NCBI GenBank assembly: GCA_965153355.1
Contig: OZ231127.1
Coordinates: forward strand, 79,732,001-79,796,000
Length of the DNA stretch: 64,000 nt
From: Flaccisagitta enflata
Taxonomy: Eukaryota; Chaetognatha; Sagittoidea; Aphragmophora
Direction of reading: 5' to 3'
The translations under genes were made by a program, and so were the position numbers. The notes below the pieces were generated by a model, which was not told where the DNA came from, made no database searches, and was given only the letters and a program-made list of their open reading frames with translations. This document shows positions 45,155 through 57,835 of the stretch, in pieces. Positions within the stretch are counted from its first letter, which is position 1; each line of letters opens with the position of its first letter.

Positions 45155-45228
45155 GTAGAATCATTATCGGGGGTGGGGGGGAGGATTTTATCATGACTAC
45201 CTAGACTTTCCATTTCATGTACCGTTAC

Positions 45229-45430
45229 CTTGGTCGCGTGTTAATTTTAACCACTGCATTATCTGCTATGTCTGTTGGTTGGTCGGTCAGACAGTCGGAG
45301 ACACTTTGTTTTTCTCGTGCGTTTTTGCATCACTGCCCCCGCCCAAATGTTTGCTTAACCTCTTTCAACACTTACCTTGCCCGCCCGCCCGCACGCGACT
45401 TGGGTAGCCGCAAACCCAGGCTTTTTTTTT
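45229..45430 (+). repeat. Worn AGTCGCG-type dispersed element
   Basis: TTGGTCGCGTG, GGTTGGTCGGTCAGACAG, CTGCCCCCGCCCAAATG, and tail CCGCACGCGACTTGGGTAGC. The head hairpin has decayed. Confidence 0.6.
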
Positions 45431-45585
45431 CATCGCGGTTTTTTCTCCTCTTTTCTCGTGATTAAGGTAGCAGAGTCAGAATAGCTACTACAATACGTGT
45501 TTTCCCTACGAAATGTCGTTTTTTTAGAATGACATTAAGAGACAAAGATACTATCAACCTGTCTCTGTCTCCTCATCTGCGTCTG

Positions 45586-45586
<1 letters not shown>

Positions 45587-45666
<80 letters not shown>
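45587..45666. repeat. (CT)n microsatellite
   Basis: Pure tract. I see no phase-0 exon behind it. Confidence 0.95.
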
Positions 45667-45668
<2 letters not shown>

Positions 45669-46105
45669 GTGGCATTGTGGAGACCCGAGGGACATAAAAA
45701 AGCGGCTAGCTGCCGGTTTGATTGCCGTTTTCTGTCACCATTTAACAGCCTTTTGTGTCACCATGTGAGCCCACAGTGAACCCAAAGTGAGTCCATAGTG
45801 AGTCCAAAGTTAGCCAATAGTGATCCCACAGTTGCCTAAACTGTGGTACAGGCGAGGTAAGGGCTAATCTGCCTTTTCCGTAAACATTAGGACGGCAAGC
45901 AACCTAAGGCAAGATTTAGTGTGTCAACAGGGAAAATTTCATAAAGGTTACTACAAAGAAGGCCAGATACATAGCAATCCAGTCGCGGATGGTTAGGCAG
46001 AAACAAGGGCACGCGGGGCACGTCGTGCCTCGGACCAATAGATCAAAAGTCGGACTTATAGATTTGAGGAAGAGAAAAAAAAAAAAGAAAGAGAAGAAAA
46101 AAAAA

Positions 46106-47591
46106 GAACAAGGCCAACACCTTTAAGTCGCGTGCGAGATGATGGTAACTGAATTGACCTGACTCCTTATTGTATCATTTCATTGACTTAATCCAGACTT
46201 AAATCAGACTTAAACCAGACTTAAACCAGACTTAAACCAGACTTAGACCAAACTTAAACCAGACTTAAACCAGACTCAAGCCAGACTCAAGCCAGACTCA
46301 AGCCAGACTCAAGCCAGACTCAAGCCAGACTCAAGCCAGACTCAAGCCAGACTCAAGCCAGACTCAAGCCAGACTCAAGCCAGACTCAAGCCAGACTCAA
46401 GCCAGACTCAAAGCAGACTCAAGCCAGACTCAAAGCATACTCAAGCCAGACTCAAGCCGGACTCAAACTAGACTCAAACCAGACTAGACTTAAACCAGAC
46501 CTAAACCAGACCTAAACCAGACTTAAACCAGACTTAAACTAGATCTTAACCAAACTTAAACCAGACCTTAACCAAACTTAAATCAGATCTAAACCAGACT
46601 TAAAATGATGTAAAATGGAATGACTTATAGTGACTCAGAATGACAAAGAATGACTTAAAATGACTAAAAATGACTTAAAATGATTTAAAATGACTTAAAA
46701 TGATTTCAAATGACTTAGAATGATGTAAAATGACAAAAAATGACAAAAACTGCAATCACAAAAAAAAAATGACCTAAATTGACTTAGAATGACTTAGAAT
46801 GACTTAGAATGACTAAGATTGACTAAAAATGACTTAAAATGACTTGAAAAGACATAAAACGGTGAAAAAATGCTAAACCTTACAGACTCGGACTGACTTA
46901 TAGTGACTCAGAATGACTTCTAGTGACTCAGAATGACTTCTAGTGACTCAGAATGACTAAGAATGATTTAACTCTTAAGCCAAACTTATACTAGACTAAA
47001 ACCAGACTTAAACCAGACATGAACCAGACCAGAATCAGACATAAACCAGACTTAAACCTGAACTAAACCAGACTTAAACCAGACTTAAACCAGATTTGAA
47101 CCAGACTTTAACCAGACTTAACCAGACTCAAACCAGACTTAAAATAACTTAGAATTACTAAGAATGACTTGAAATGAATTGAGATGACTTGAAATAACTT
47201 TAAATGGTGTAGAATGACAAAAACTTCAAAAGTCAAAAAATGACTTTGTGACTAAGAATGACTTAGAATGACTTAAGATGACTTAGGATGACTTAGAATG
47301 ACTTTGAATAACTTAAAATGACTTAAAATGACTTAAAATGACTTAAAATGACATAAAACAACAAAAACTTCAAAAGTCAAAAAATGACTTAAAGTGACTT
47401 AGAATGACTTGGAGTGACTTAGAATGACTTAGAAGGACTTAGAATGACAAAGAATAACTTAAAATGACCTGAAATGACTTAAAATAACATAAAGCAACAA
47501 AAAAAAGCTAACGAAAGCTAAGTGTGACCGACGGACCGACCGACAGACAGACGGACAGAGTGGGTCATAGAGTCGCGTGCACGCGACTAAA
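46106..47591 (-). repeat. Dispersed element expanded by internal 11-bp and 10-bp minisatellites
   Basis: The outer ends match the 189-bp element at 55361-55549: AACAAGGCCAACACCT, TTAAGTCGCGTGC on the left and a CGACGGACCGACCGACAG tract with the palindrome AGTCGCGTGCACGCGACT (47571-47588) on the right. Between them are about 40 copies of CCAGACTCAAG/CCAGACTTAAA (to about 46610) and then AATGACTTAA/AATGACTTAG units to about 47510. Confidence 0.85.
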
Positions 47592-47619
47592 AAAGAAAGA
47601 GAAAGTGAAAAAGGGAGAT

Positions 47620-47624
47620 AGGAG

Positions 47625-47682
<58 letters not shown>
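47620..47682. repeat. (GAAA)n microsatellite
   Basis: Simple tetranucleotide tract. Confidence 0.95.
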
Positions 47683-47684
<2 letters not shown>

Positions 47685-47702
47685 CTGAAGAGTAAAAACG
47701 AT

Positions 47703-47830
47703 GTTTTTAAGTGCGCTAAAGCTGGAGCCGTGTCCATTGGTCAGTCGGTTGATTGATTGGTTGGTTATTGGTCAGTAACGCTAATGTTTGATGAACCAGA
47801 CGGCGCACCTACTCTGCCTACTTGGCCTTG
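47703..47830 (+). repeat. Hairpin-type dispersed element, partly decayed head
   Basis: TTAAGTGCGCTAAAGC, a GGTTGATTGATTGGTTGG tract, GGCGCACCTACTCTGCCTAC and TTGGCCTTGTTT. Confidence 0.7.
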
Positions 47831-47968
47831 TTTACGTCACAAGTTGAATTTACTTGCCAACACTTGGGGCCACAAATTGTCAAATTAGCAATTATCAGCA
47901 AAATTTAAGTTAATTCCATATTGAGAATGATCATTTCTAATACCTGTTTTTGCTTACAGAACATTTTC

Positions 47969-48308
47969 AGGTGCGTCCTCGCACTTCTATAAGAGGTCAT
48001 GTCCATCAGTTGGTTGATTGGTTGGTTGGTCGGTAACGCAAACATTTGAAATGTGCGAAACGTTTTTAGGTGCGACAAAGCACCTCTATAACTGGCTGTC
48101 AGATGGTTGGTTGGTTGGTTGGTAACGCATTTGTTCGATGATCCACACGTCGCACCTATTGGCCTACTTGGCCTTGTTCTTCTTTTTATCACCTCTCATG
48201 CTTTACCACATTCATTTTCATTCATTCATTCATTCATTCATCAAAAACGTTCATTCACAAATTCTTAATCAAGCGAGGCGCACTTATTGGCCATAACTTG
48301 GCCTTGTT
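47969..48308 (+). repeat. AAGTGCG-type dispersed element interrupted by another element
   Basis: Head AGGTGCG-TCCT-CGCACTT (one G-T pair) at 47969-47986. The tail AAGCGAGGCGCACTTATTGG and ACTTGGCCTTGTTC is at about 48271-48309. The element at 48066-48180 splits it; comparison with 63808 and 33586 shows the uninterrupted order. Confidence 0.8.
48066..48180 (+). repeat. Complete AGGTGCG-type element nested in the previous one
   Basis: Head AGGTGC-GACAAA-GCACCT at 48068-48085, CTATAACTGGCTGTC, GGTTGGTTGGTTGGTAACGC, and tail CACACGTCGCACCTATTGGC then CTACTTGGCCTTGTTC. The tail TCGCACCTA is the inverse of the head TAGGTGCGA. Confidence 0.85.
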
Positions 48309-48309
48309 C

Positions 48310-50384
<2,075 letters not shown>

Positions 50385-50413
50385 ACCAAAAACTGCGCCC
50401 GTGTTGACATCAG

Positions 50414-50509
50414 GTGTATGTGGCGTATTACATGGAATCAAAGCGGACTCGTTTTAGTGCTGAGACCCCGTTCAGACTGGAATGGCTCCAGATGGTGATG
50501 GAAAATAAA
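50414..50509 (+). CDS. Host gene exon 7
   Basis: Acceptor CCCGTGTTGACATCAG at 50413 and a good donor GTAAGT at 50510; 32 codons in phase 0. It reads VYVAYYMESKRTRFSAETPF, then RLEWLQMVMENK, aromatic and helical in character. It keeps frame with exons 6 and 8. Confidence 0.85.
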
Positions 50510-51884
50510 GTAAGTCACCTGCCTCTTTCCTTTCTCCTTCCTTCCTTCCTCCACTTCCTCCTCTTCCTTCGCTCCTCCTTCCCTCCTCCTCCTCCTCCTC
50601 AGCCGCAATCTTCTGATGAATTTTTTCCGCGTCTGATTCTTTTTTCTGCTTTTGTTTGTTCAGTTGATTTCATTTCTTTTTCGGTTTGATGAATTGCTTC
50701 AAGGTCCTATTTATCGTGTTGTTGCTGTTCTGATTTGTATTGATTTACTTTTTCGTCTATATCTGTATATCAATGTTTGACGGTGGACCCATTCCGATGG
50801 TCTGTCTGTCCCGCTGCCTCGTTTGTTTGTCTGACATATCTGTCTTACGTTTCTGACGTGAACCTCTCATTTTCTCTTTCCCTTTCATTAAAGCAGCTGC
50901 ATTACAGAACATTTACTTTTAATGTCATGATGTTACCTCTTCAAGAGAGATGCTATAGTTCACTTGCCTTGGTAGAAATGTAAAGACAGAAGAATGTCAA
51001 AACCAGAAAAACAAATCAATTGGACTACGGTGAAGCACCGCTAAAGCGCATCCGCCTTTAAAGCATTCCAAATACTTAGTGTTTTACAGTTGGGTTTGCC
51101 AGTTGGGTTTGCCAGTTGGGTATTCTTATGACTGGGTGAACAGAGAAGCCTGGTCTGGCTTTTAACTATGAAGGAGTGCTGCTCCTAAACGAAACGAGTT
51201 AAAGACCCTAGAAAGGAGAATGGTCTAATTGAAGAATTGTCAAACCTCTTCCAAATGTGTTCAATATGGGTTCTGTAGCTCTATTCGTTCAGAAGCAGTG
51301 CCCGTTCGAAAAGCAGTTCGAAAAGCGGTTTGAAGCCGGTCTACATTTTTCTGCTCATCTGTTTTATGCAATCAGGCAGCATCAATAAAAGGCACAAAGC
51401 ATCAAGATTGGGTTAATCGAGCAAAAATCATCAATCCCCCATATAGTGTTCAGCTTAACTCAAAAGTTGTTATTTTTTTCTTGTTTATCTTATTGAATTC
51501 CATTGATCCCTTTGTAAGACGACCAACGGAAACTCGAGGAAATCAAACATTTCTCCATGATGACATTTGCTTTCGATGGTGAGATTAATTCCCCCTAATT
51601 CCCAGCGTTCGCAAAATAAAGTCTAATTACAGATATCATTATTAAGCTTGATATCGGACTAGAGCAGCCTATCTTAAGATCTGACTATGCTTGAAATGAT
51701 TAACAAACATGTGGTGAAGTATGACTGTAAAACCATATCAGCCATAAAGCACTCGACCGTGTTTATCGGTAATTTGACTATGAGAATGGATCATTGATCA
51801 TGTCACTCATGTGGTTGGTCAACCTTGCTTTAAGCTTCTCACTTTGATTGATTCAATTCAACTTTTCCTCCCTTGCTCCCTTGG

Positions 51885-51931
<47 letters not shown>

Positions 51932-52100
51932 CATTATTCAATCTCGGTTTTACGGATTAGACTTGAAAATCGAGGCCATCCCATCACTCACCGACTATGT
52001 GATATGTGCGGGTTGTTGTCATTTAGTTTGTCTGTGGGTGTGACGGTGTGTGGCCTTTTAGTCTCTTTAAGTGTCTGGTTCTATCATCGCTTTTCTGTCA
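50510..52100. other. Intron without further exon
   Basis: Holds CTTCCT/CTCCTC-rich sequence, a short GTTGGGTTTGCCA repeat at about 51088-51120 and a (CT)n tract at 51890-51927. An open segment after that tract starts ACT TGA in the required phase and is not an exon. Confidence 0.55.
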
Positions 52101-52105
52101 CTCTG

Positions 52106-52154
<49 letters not shown>

Positions 52155-52171
52155 TTCTGGCTCGCTGGCTC

Positions 52172-52212
<41 letters not shown>

Positions 52213-52245
52213 CTCGCTGGCTCTCTGGCTCTGACTCTGGCGCTA
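52101..52245. repeat. (GGCTCT)n hexanucleotide array
   Basis: CTCTGG units with GCTCGCTGGCTC variants. Confidence 0.95.
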
Positions 52246-52395
52246 TCTCTGGCAAACAGAAATAACTTGCTTCAGTTTCATTGGTTGTAAACTCTGTCAT
52301 GTCAGTCTCATAATCTTGAACGTGTACCTGTACGCGCACACGTGTGCGTACGTGTACGTGAATGTGTATTTTGAATCTTTTGGTTCATACAATTA

Positions 52396-52603
52396 AGGGC
52401 GTGTTTCTAGTGAGCGCCAAAAACGCGTTTGTACCCGTGAAACGCGATAACAGCGTGAACACATATTCAAGAATTTCAACCGTCCCACGAGGGAGTGAGC
52501 GAGCCCGTGAACGGAGCGAGCGAGCGAAGCGAGCGTAGCGAAGCGGAGCGCTGCGGAGCGAGTGAGCGGAGGGAGCGGTGCGAGCGAACGAACGTAGCGA
52601 GCG
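52396..52603 (+). repeat. Dispersed GGGCGTGTTTCT / GAGCGAGC element, copy 3
   Basis: Starts GGGCGTGTTTCTAGTGAG, has AAACGCGTTTGTACCCGTG and CCCACGAGGGAGTGAGCGAG, and ends GAACGAACGTAGCGAGCG. It lies in the last intron, just before the (TC)n tract of the final exon. Confidence 0.85.
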
Positions 52604-52634
52604 TATCTTTCTCTCCTTTTATCACTACATTTCT

Positions 52635-52637
<3 letters not shown>

Positions 52638-52716
<79 letters not shown>
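52638..52716. repeat. (TC)n microsatellite forming the last 3' splice site
   Basis: The TC run is contiguous with the acceptor: TCTCTCTCTCTCAG. Polypyrimidine tract and microsatellite are the same sequence. Confidence 0.9.
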
Positions 52717-52719
<3 letters not shown>

Positions 52720-52857
52720 CGGCTGGCGGACGACTGGGGAAGCGAACGGACGAACTTGTATCAATACGTTTTGGACGGACCAGAGTGCACAAAAGTGAAA
52801 GATTCCGTGCCTTTATCCTCTACGGATAGTCAGGGCTATTGGGTCCCAAATTATTGA
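52717..52857 (+). CDS. Host gene terminal exon 8
   Basis: Acceptor at 52716 in the (TC)n tract and stop TGA at 52855-52857; 46 codons in phase 0. It reads HRLADDWGSERTNLYQYVLD, then GPECTKVKDSVPLSSTDSQG and YWVPNY. It supplies the C-terminus of the visible 309 residues. The exon chain keeps one frame through seven introns, which is strong evidence for a real gene, but neither the domain nor the family is recognised. Confidence 0.82.
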
Positions 52858-53783
52858 GCCATATCGGGAAGAACTCAAAATGAGCACTGCGTATTCTCAT
52901 GTTGAACGCTAAGAAAACGTGAATCACGATGTGGCACGAAACGAAAATGTTGAAGGAATTTATTTTGGCAAATAAGTATTTCTCCTTTTTTAGCGCCAGG
53001 TTATTTACACAATTGACAAATGCAATATAACTTGGCTCATAAGTGTTGATAAGAACCTCCTTATGCACTTTCACACTTTTTTTAAAAGTGATTAAGAGGA
53101 AAAACAGTAAATCTAGCTTTTAACGCTTAGCCATATTTTTTTTTTGCTCTCCCATATGATTATTAGTTTATTACGCAAACGTGCAATGACAAATTTTGCT
53201 TAATTTGATTTTTTCTTTCAAAAACAGTTATGAAGAACTGTATAGAGGGCGGCGCTGATAAGGATAGATACGGTATTCGCTTATGTGACTTAGGGAGGAG
53301 GCGCTAAAAAGGAGATATACGTTACTCTCTTTTGTGACTTACCTCCTCTTTGAGCTTTCTGTTTTCTAGGGTCATCTCCTCCACCTGAAAAGAAGAAATC
53401 CAATGGATCAATAAAACTCAACTGTCTCCTCGCAACTTGTTTATGAACAATCATTTTGTCAAGCGATAGTCGGGGAAAAAAGTCGGAGTCAGTCTTCGAC
53501 TTTTTGACATATTCCAGAGAAATATGGTTTTCATTTTCTTATCAGAAAGTTGGGGATCTTATAGGGCTGAATGAGCCTTTGGATGAAATTGATAGATCAA
53601 GTAAATTTGATAATTCTCTTTCATTTGGCGCCATGCAGAATGCTCTACAACAAATATTTTTTGGGTTATTTCCAAATTGAATTTTTTTCAATTTTTTATG
53701 ATTTTGTGTAGGATCAATGAAGGAGTGTATTTGTGTTTGTTTGGGCATGCAAATAGAAGAAAACATGTTTATGAGTATATTAT
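52858..53783. other. 3' untranslated and flanking region
   Basis: AT-rich. The first AATAAA in good context is at 53410-53415. A short open frame at 53456-53680 lacks any supporting feature. Confidence 0.5.
53410..53415 (+). promoter_or_regulatory. Candidate polyadenylation signal AATAAA of the host gene
   Basis: Canonical hexamer about 550 bp after the stop codon. Chosen by position only. Confidence 0.35.
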
Positions 53784-54190
53784 CTAGGAAAAAAGTATAT
53801 CTACACCTTCTACTAAGGATATCTCCGCTTCTAAAAATACTAGATAGATTTTTAAAAAACAAATGAAACTTCATCAAAAAATCTTCAAAATGAGTCAAAT
53901 CTGGTCAGTGTATCTCAAACCGTTTAGAAATTACAAGCAAAAATGTAAAAGACATTCATTTTCAAAATCAAGAACTTCTTCCCAAATTGTAAATTTGCAT
54001 ATGAGTGATAACACCATATCCTCTATAATAAGTTAGAATAGCTTTTGATATTGCTTCCAAAAACTTTCATAAGAATTTTTAGTTAAAAAACAAGTTATTT
54101 TATATATCAACACTTTTTGAATAATGATTAGATAAATATTAGGTCACTAAATCATATTGTATCCCAGGTGTAGATATACTTTTTTCCTAG
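53784..54190. mobile_element. 407-bp MITE-like element
   Basis: A 25-bp inverted terminal repeat begins CTAGGAAAAAAGTATATCTA on both ends (53784 on and 54190 back). The flanks belong to one degenerate repeat unit, so the element split it. TA may be the target duplication, but this is not clear. Noncoding. Confidence 0.75.
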
Positions 54191-54560
54191 GTAGTAGCTG
54201 CTCATCTGTGAGGATGTCTTTGAGCATTCTAGCTCATTTAGCTCAGTTTATTTTTCAAATACAATAAATGAATAGATAGTTTCAGCAAGCAAATATAAGA
54301 AAGCTTGTCAGCAAGCATAGCTGCTCATTTGTGAGGGTGTTTTTAAGTATTCTAGCCCCTTTAGCTAATTCAGCTCAGTATTTTTTCTGATTATAAATAG
54401 GATTGATAAATAAATGTTATGATATGAGCATGCAAATATAAAAAAACACGTCAGTGAGCATAGCTGGTTGTATGGTTGAGTGATATTGAGTATTTTAGTT
54501 CATCTAGCTCATTTGGCTCGGTCCTATATTTCTCTGATTTTCAGTGCATTTATCATATAG
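54191..54560 (+). repeat. Degenerate tandem repeat, about 125-145 bp unit
   Basis: Three copies with GCTGCTCATCTGTGAGG, ATTCTAGCTCATTTAGCTCA and GCAAGCAAATATAAGAAAGC, at about 54196, 54319 and 54466. Part of a fourth lies before the MITE. Confidence 0.75.
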
Positions 54561-55360
54561 AATTGCTTTTGATTTGATTCAACAAATAAAAAGAAATTAC
54601 AGTGACTGAACACAAAAGTTTTGAGGGGAGTGGCCAATGCTTAAGACTCTTTTCCTCATGGCGACAGTCGCCATTACTGGTATATTGTTGTATCAATAGT
54701 TAGGTTTTTTTTCGAGAAGAATAACGAGCAGACAAAAACTACTCCAGATGAAAAAGTAGATTCTATTACTTTAAAGGGCAGAAACGAGGATAACTTCTGT
54801 CGCACATTTATTGCATAAGCAACACCTAAATCTGGACCAACAAAAATCCAGTTGGTCCAGTGTAATGTAATTTAGATTGTAATAGCCTCAAGGTACAAAT
54901 TTCACTTTACTGGGCTCTTCAAACTCGAGTTTTGTTTACAAAAAATGTGTGACATTTGTAAAAAGAAAGAGGTATAGGGACATCGTGACATAGTGGATTT
55001 AGGAATGACCATGTTCACCCCAACAAGCATCTTACATCCCATCACTTTATCATCTGAAATGCGTTCGCATTTTTCTGTCCATCTGTTCAGTTCATCCATC
55101 GGTCCGCGAGTCTATCTCTAAGATGGTCACTCTGTCTATTCTACCTTGTCAAGAAAGCGCAGTTCTTGTCACATATCGGCTATGACAATTTTAGAAAATA
55201 GAAAATGGTCATAAAGGGTGTACCTTTATTTCTTTCTAGAAGAGTTTTCTTCCTATATTTTGTATAAATCCTAATCTTTTTTTTCATCTCCCTATCTTCC
55301 TTTTCCCGCCTGAATTTTCTCACTTAATGGGGAAAAATACCTTCATTGACATTTATTATT
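54561..55360. other. No gene seen
   Basis: AT-rich sequence without repeats or a supported open frame. Confidence 0.5.
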
Positions 55361-55549
55361 TGCATGCACGCGACTCTACACCCCGCTTTGTCCATCCGTC
55401 CGTCCATCCGTCGGTCTGTCGGTCCATCACACTTTTTATTTTATCAAATTTATTCCTTTAAGTCATTTTAGGTCATTTGAGAGTGTACTAAGTTATTCTA
55501 AGTCATTCTAAATGTCTTGCACGCGACTTATAGGTGTTGGCCTTGTTAT
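55361..55549 (+). repeat. Compact AGTCGCG-type element (unexpanded relative of 46106-47591)
   Basis: TGCATGCACGCGACTCTACA, CCGCTTTGTCCATCCGTCCG, a short run of AAGTCATTCT-like units, then TGCACGCGACTTATAGGTG and TTGGCCTTGTTA. Confidence 0.8.
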
Positions 55550-55555
55550 CTGTAA

Positions 55556-55759
55556 AACAAGTGACGCGGGGTCACAATATCGTTGCGGACAGGTGGGCAG
55601 GAGCGTCCAACCCCCATCCACACCTTAACCCCCCCCCACACACACTCAAACACAAAAAAAGTATCTCGTTTCTTCACTTTTCGATTAGATCATTATCAAC
55701 GGACTGACGTACGGACGGACGGACGAAGCCTCTTATAAAGTTGCGTGTCCGCAACTAAA
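55556..55759 (-). repeat. Hairpin-headed dispersed element, AGTTGCG type
   Basis: On the minus strand the head AGTTGCG-GACA-CGCAACT (55739-55756) is perfect. A TCCGTCCGTCCGTACGTC tract follows and the tail is CCCACCTGTCCGCAACGATA. It lies 6 bp from the compact element. Confidence 0.85.
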
Positions 55760-56135
55760 AATGATGTGACATATTCAGGCTGAAAAATCTCAGCCAACCT
55801 TCGTTACTGTGGAAATCTCCAGAATGAAAAGAATGTAAAGGAAGACGGACAGACAGACCAGTATAAACTGTATATACTGAGAGTTCAGTGAATAGGAATG
55901 TTACGGAAAAGCGGACAGACAGACAGACTAGCCTTTATTGTAAAAACGTCTTGACAGATCAGTGCATAGGCGCGATAAAAAACAACAACAAAATAAAACA
56001 ATAAAGAAAGAGGGAGTTTTGTCTTGTGCGCGATTTGGTTTATGCCTCTGGTGAGAGATTGATACAAACAACGAAATGAGAAAAGTCTCCTCGGCGAGAT
56101 TAGACCATAATGAGCTATGGAGACAATTCAATTTT

Positions 56136-56153
56136 TGTCTGTCTGTCCGTCTT

Positions 56154-56188
<35 letters not shown>

Positions 56189-56354
56189 GTCTGTCTGCTT
56201 GTATGTCTGTCTGTCTGTCCGTCCGTCCGTCCGTCCGTCCGTCCGTCCGTCCGTCCGTCCGTCCGTCTGTCCGTCCGTCCGTCTCTCTGTCTGTCTGTCT
56301 GTCTATTTGTCTGTCTGTCTGTGTGTCTGTCTGTCTCTGGATTTCTCTGCCTGA

Positions 56355-56394
<40 letters not shown>

Positions 56395-56420
56395 TTCTGT
56401 CTGTCTGTCCGTTTGTCCTC
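56136..56420. repeat. (CTGT)n / (CCGT)n microsatellite
   Basis: Tetranucleotide array with a pure CCGT core at about 56218-56265. It is flanked by similar GAGATTAGACCATAATGAGC and GAGATTAGAGCATAATGAGC. Confidence 0.95.
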
Positions 56421-56536
56421 GGTGAGATTAGAGCATAATGAGCCAAGGACACAATCCAATTCTCTTTTCCCATACCACTAATCTCAGACTCGGTACAAGT
56501 GCTCTAAACCGTCACGACTCTCTCTTTTTCTTTTTG

Positions 56537-56758
56537 GGCAGCGGCCCAAAGGAGATGAAACCTGTAGAACACAGGGGGACTTTTATCTGTTTGTCCGTCT
56601 GTTTGTCCCCCCAAGCCCTCTCAGGCCTGAAATCTGCCTTCTCAGGTCTTGAATCTGCCCTCTCAGGCCTGAAACCTACCCTCTCAGGCCTGATATCTAC
56701 CCTCTCAGGCCTGAAATCTGCCCTCTCAGGCCTGAAATCTTTTTTTTTCCTTCCCTTA
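56537..56758 (+). repeat. Half foldback element with 22-bp CTCTCAGGCCTGAAATCTGC minisatellite
   Basis: Left-end sequence GGGCAGCGGCCCAAAGGAG, AACACAGGGGGAC, then about six CTCTCAGGCCTGAAATCTGC units to about 56740. The matching right end is missing; the next element starts here. Confidence 0.75.
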
Positions 56759-57262
56759 GGGCAGCGGTCCCGGAGTGGCAGATGCCCTATGGTTCCACAC
56801 AGGATGACTTTCTCCGGTTTCCAGCCTACGCACGTACGTCCCCCCCTCTCTGAGTCCCCAAATCAGGCCTCTCAGATCCCAAATTTGGCCTCTCAGACCC
56901 CAAATCAGGCTTCTCAGATCCCAAATCAGGTCTCTTGGACCCCAAATCAGGCCTCTCAGATCCCAAATCAGGCCTCTCCAACCCCTAATCAGGCTTATCA
57001 GACCCCAAATCAGGTCTCAGACCCTAGATCAAGCTCCTCAGTTTCAAAATCAAGCCTCTCAGACCCAAATTCAAGCCACTCAGACCCCAAGTCAAGCCTC
57101 CCAGACCTTAATTCAGGCCTCTTAGACCCAATTGAGGTCTTTCAGACCTCCAAGACCCTAATTCAGGCCTCCCAGACCTCAAATCAGGCCTTTCAGACCC
57201 CAGAAATCGTCCTGTGTGGAAACATAGGTCATCTGCCCCTCCGGAGCCACTGCCCCCCCTCT
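56759..57262. mobile_element. Foldback element with minisatellite core
   Basis: The left end (GGGCAGCGGTCCCGGAGTGG, GGTTCCACACAGGATGAC) and right end (GTCCTGTGTGGAAACATAGG, GGAGCCACTGCCC) are imperfect inverted repeats of about 50 bp. The core is a 15-30-bp minisatellite of CAGGCCTCTCAGACCCCAAAT type. The open frame through it is repeat-derived. Confidence 0.75.
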
Positions 57263-57453
57263 CCATCACATTGTCATATAAACTAACTTAGGGGCATCCG
57301 GTACCGATGACCATGTTACACTTTTGCGACTATTTCTACCTTGGTTTGACATTCTTTTTACTATCATACATTTCTAATGATTCGGATCCACAGCCATTGC
57401 TATTGGTCGGTTTACATAAGACAATCATCACTTGAAAAAAAACCATCACTTTT

Positions 57454-57835
57454 TGGGCAGCAGTCTTGTAAAACACAAGGGGACTTTCGTTCGTTTGTTC
57501 ATTCGTTTGTCCATTCGTTTGTTTGTTCATCCCCCCCCCTGAGCCTCTCAGGCTTCAAACTAGGCCTCTGAGGCCTCAAATCAGGGCTCTCAGGTCTAAT
57601 ATAGAGCCTCTCAGGCCTCAAATCAGTCCTCTTAAGTTGTAAATCAGCCCTCATAGGCCTCAAATCAGCCCTCTCAGGCCACAAATCAGCCCTCTCAAGC
57701 CTCAAATCAGCCCTCTTAGGCTTCAAATCTGCCCTCTCAGGCCTCAAACCATGGATGGACGGGCAAACAGACGAACGATGGAAAGTCCCCCTGTGTTCTA
57801 CATGACTTTGTCCCCTTTGGGGCTGCTGCCCTGCT
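57454..57835. mobile_element. Second foldback element with minisatellite core
   Basis: TTGGGCAGCAG, AACACAAGGGGACTTTCGTTC at the left and GAACGATGGAAAGTCCCCCTG, GTTCTACATG, GGGGCTGCTGCCC at the right form inverted ends. The core is a CTCTCAGGCCTCAAATCAGC minisatellite. Confidence 0.78.

Noticed and set aside
45667-45768. Possible exon after the (CT)n at 45587-45666
   Set aside because: No AG placed suitably with an open phase-0 frame; the first candidate hits TAA within four codons.
51928-52010. Segment after (CT)n with open frame RLENRGHPITHRLCDMCG as an exon
   Set aside because: In the phase required by neighbouring exons it starts ACT TGA; the open phase would break the frame.
56438-57286. 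282-residue open frame with repeated SGLKSALSGLKSALSG and NQASQIPNQ
   Set aside because: Translation of two minisatellite cores and foldback ends; no conserved domain.
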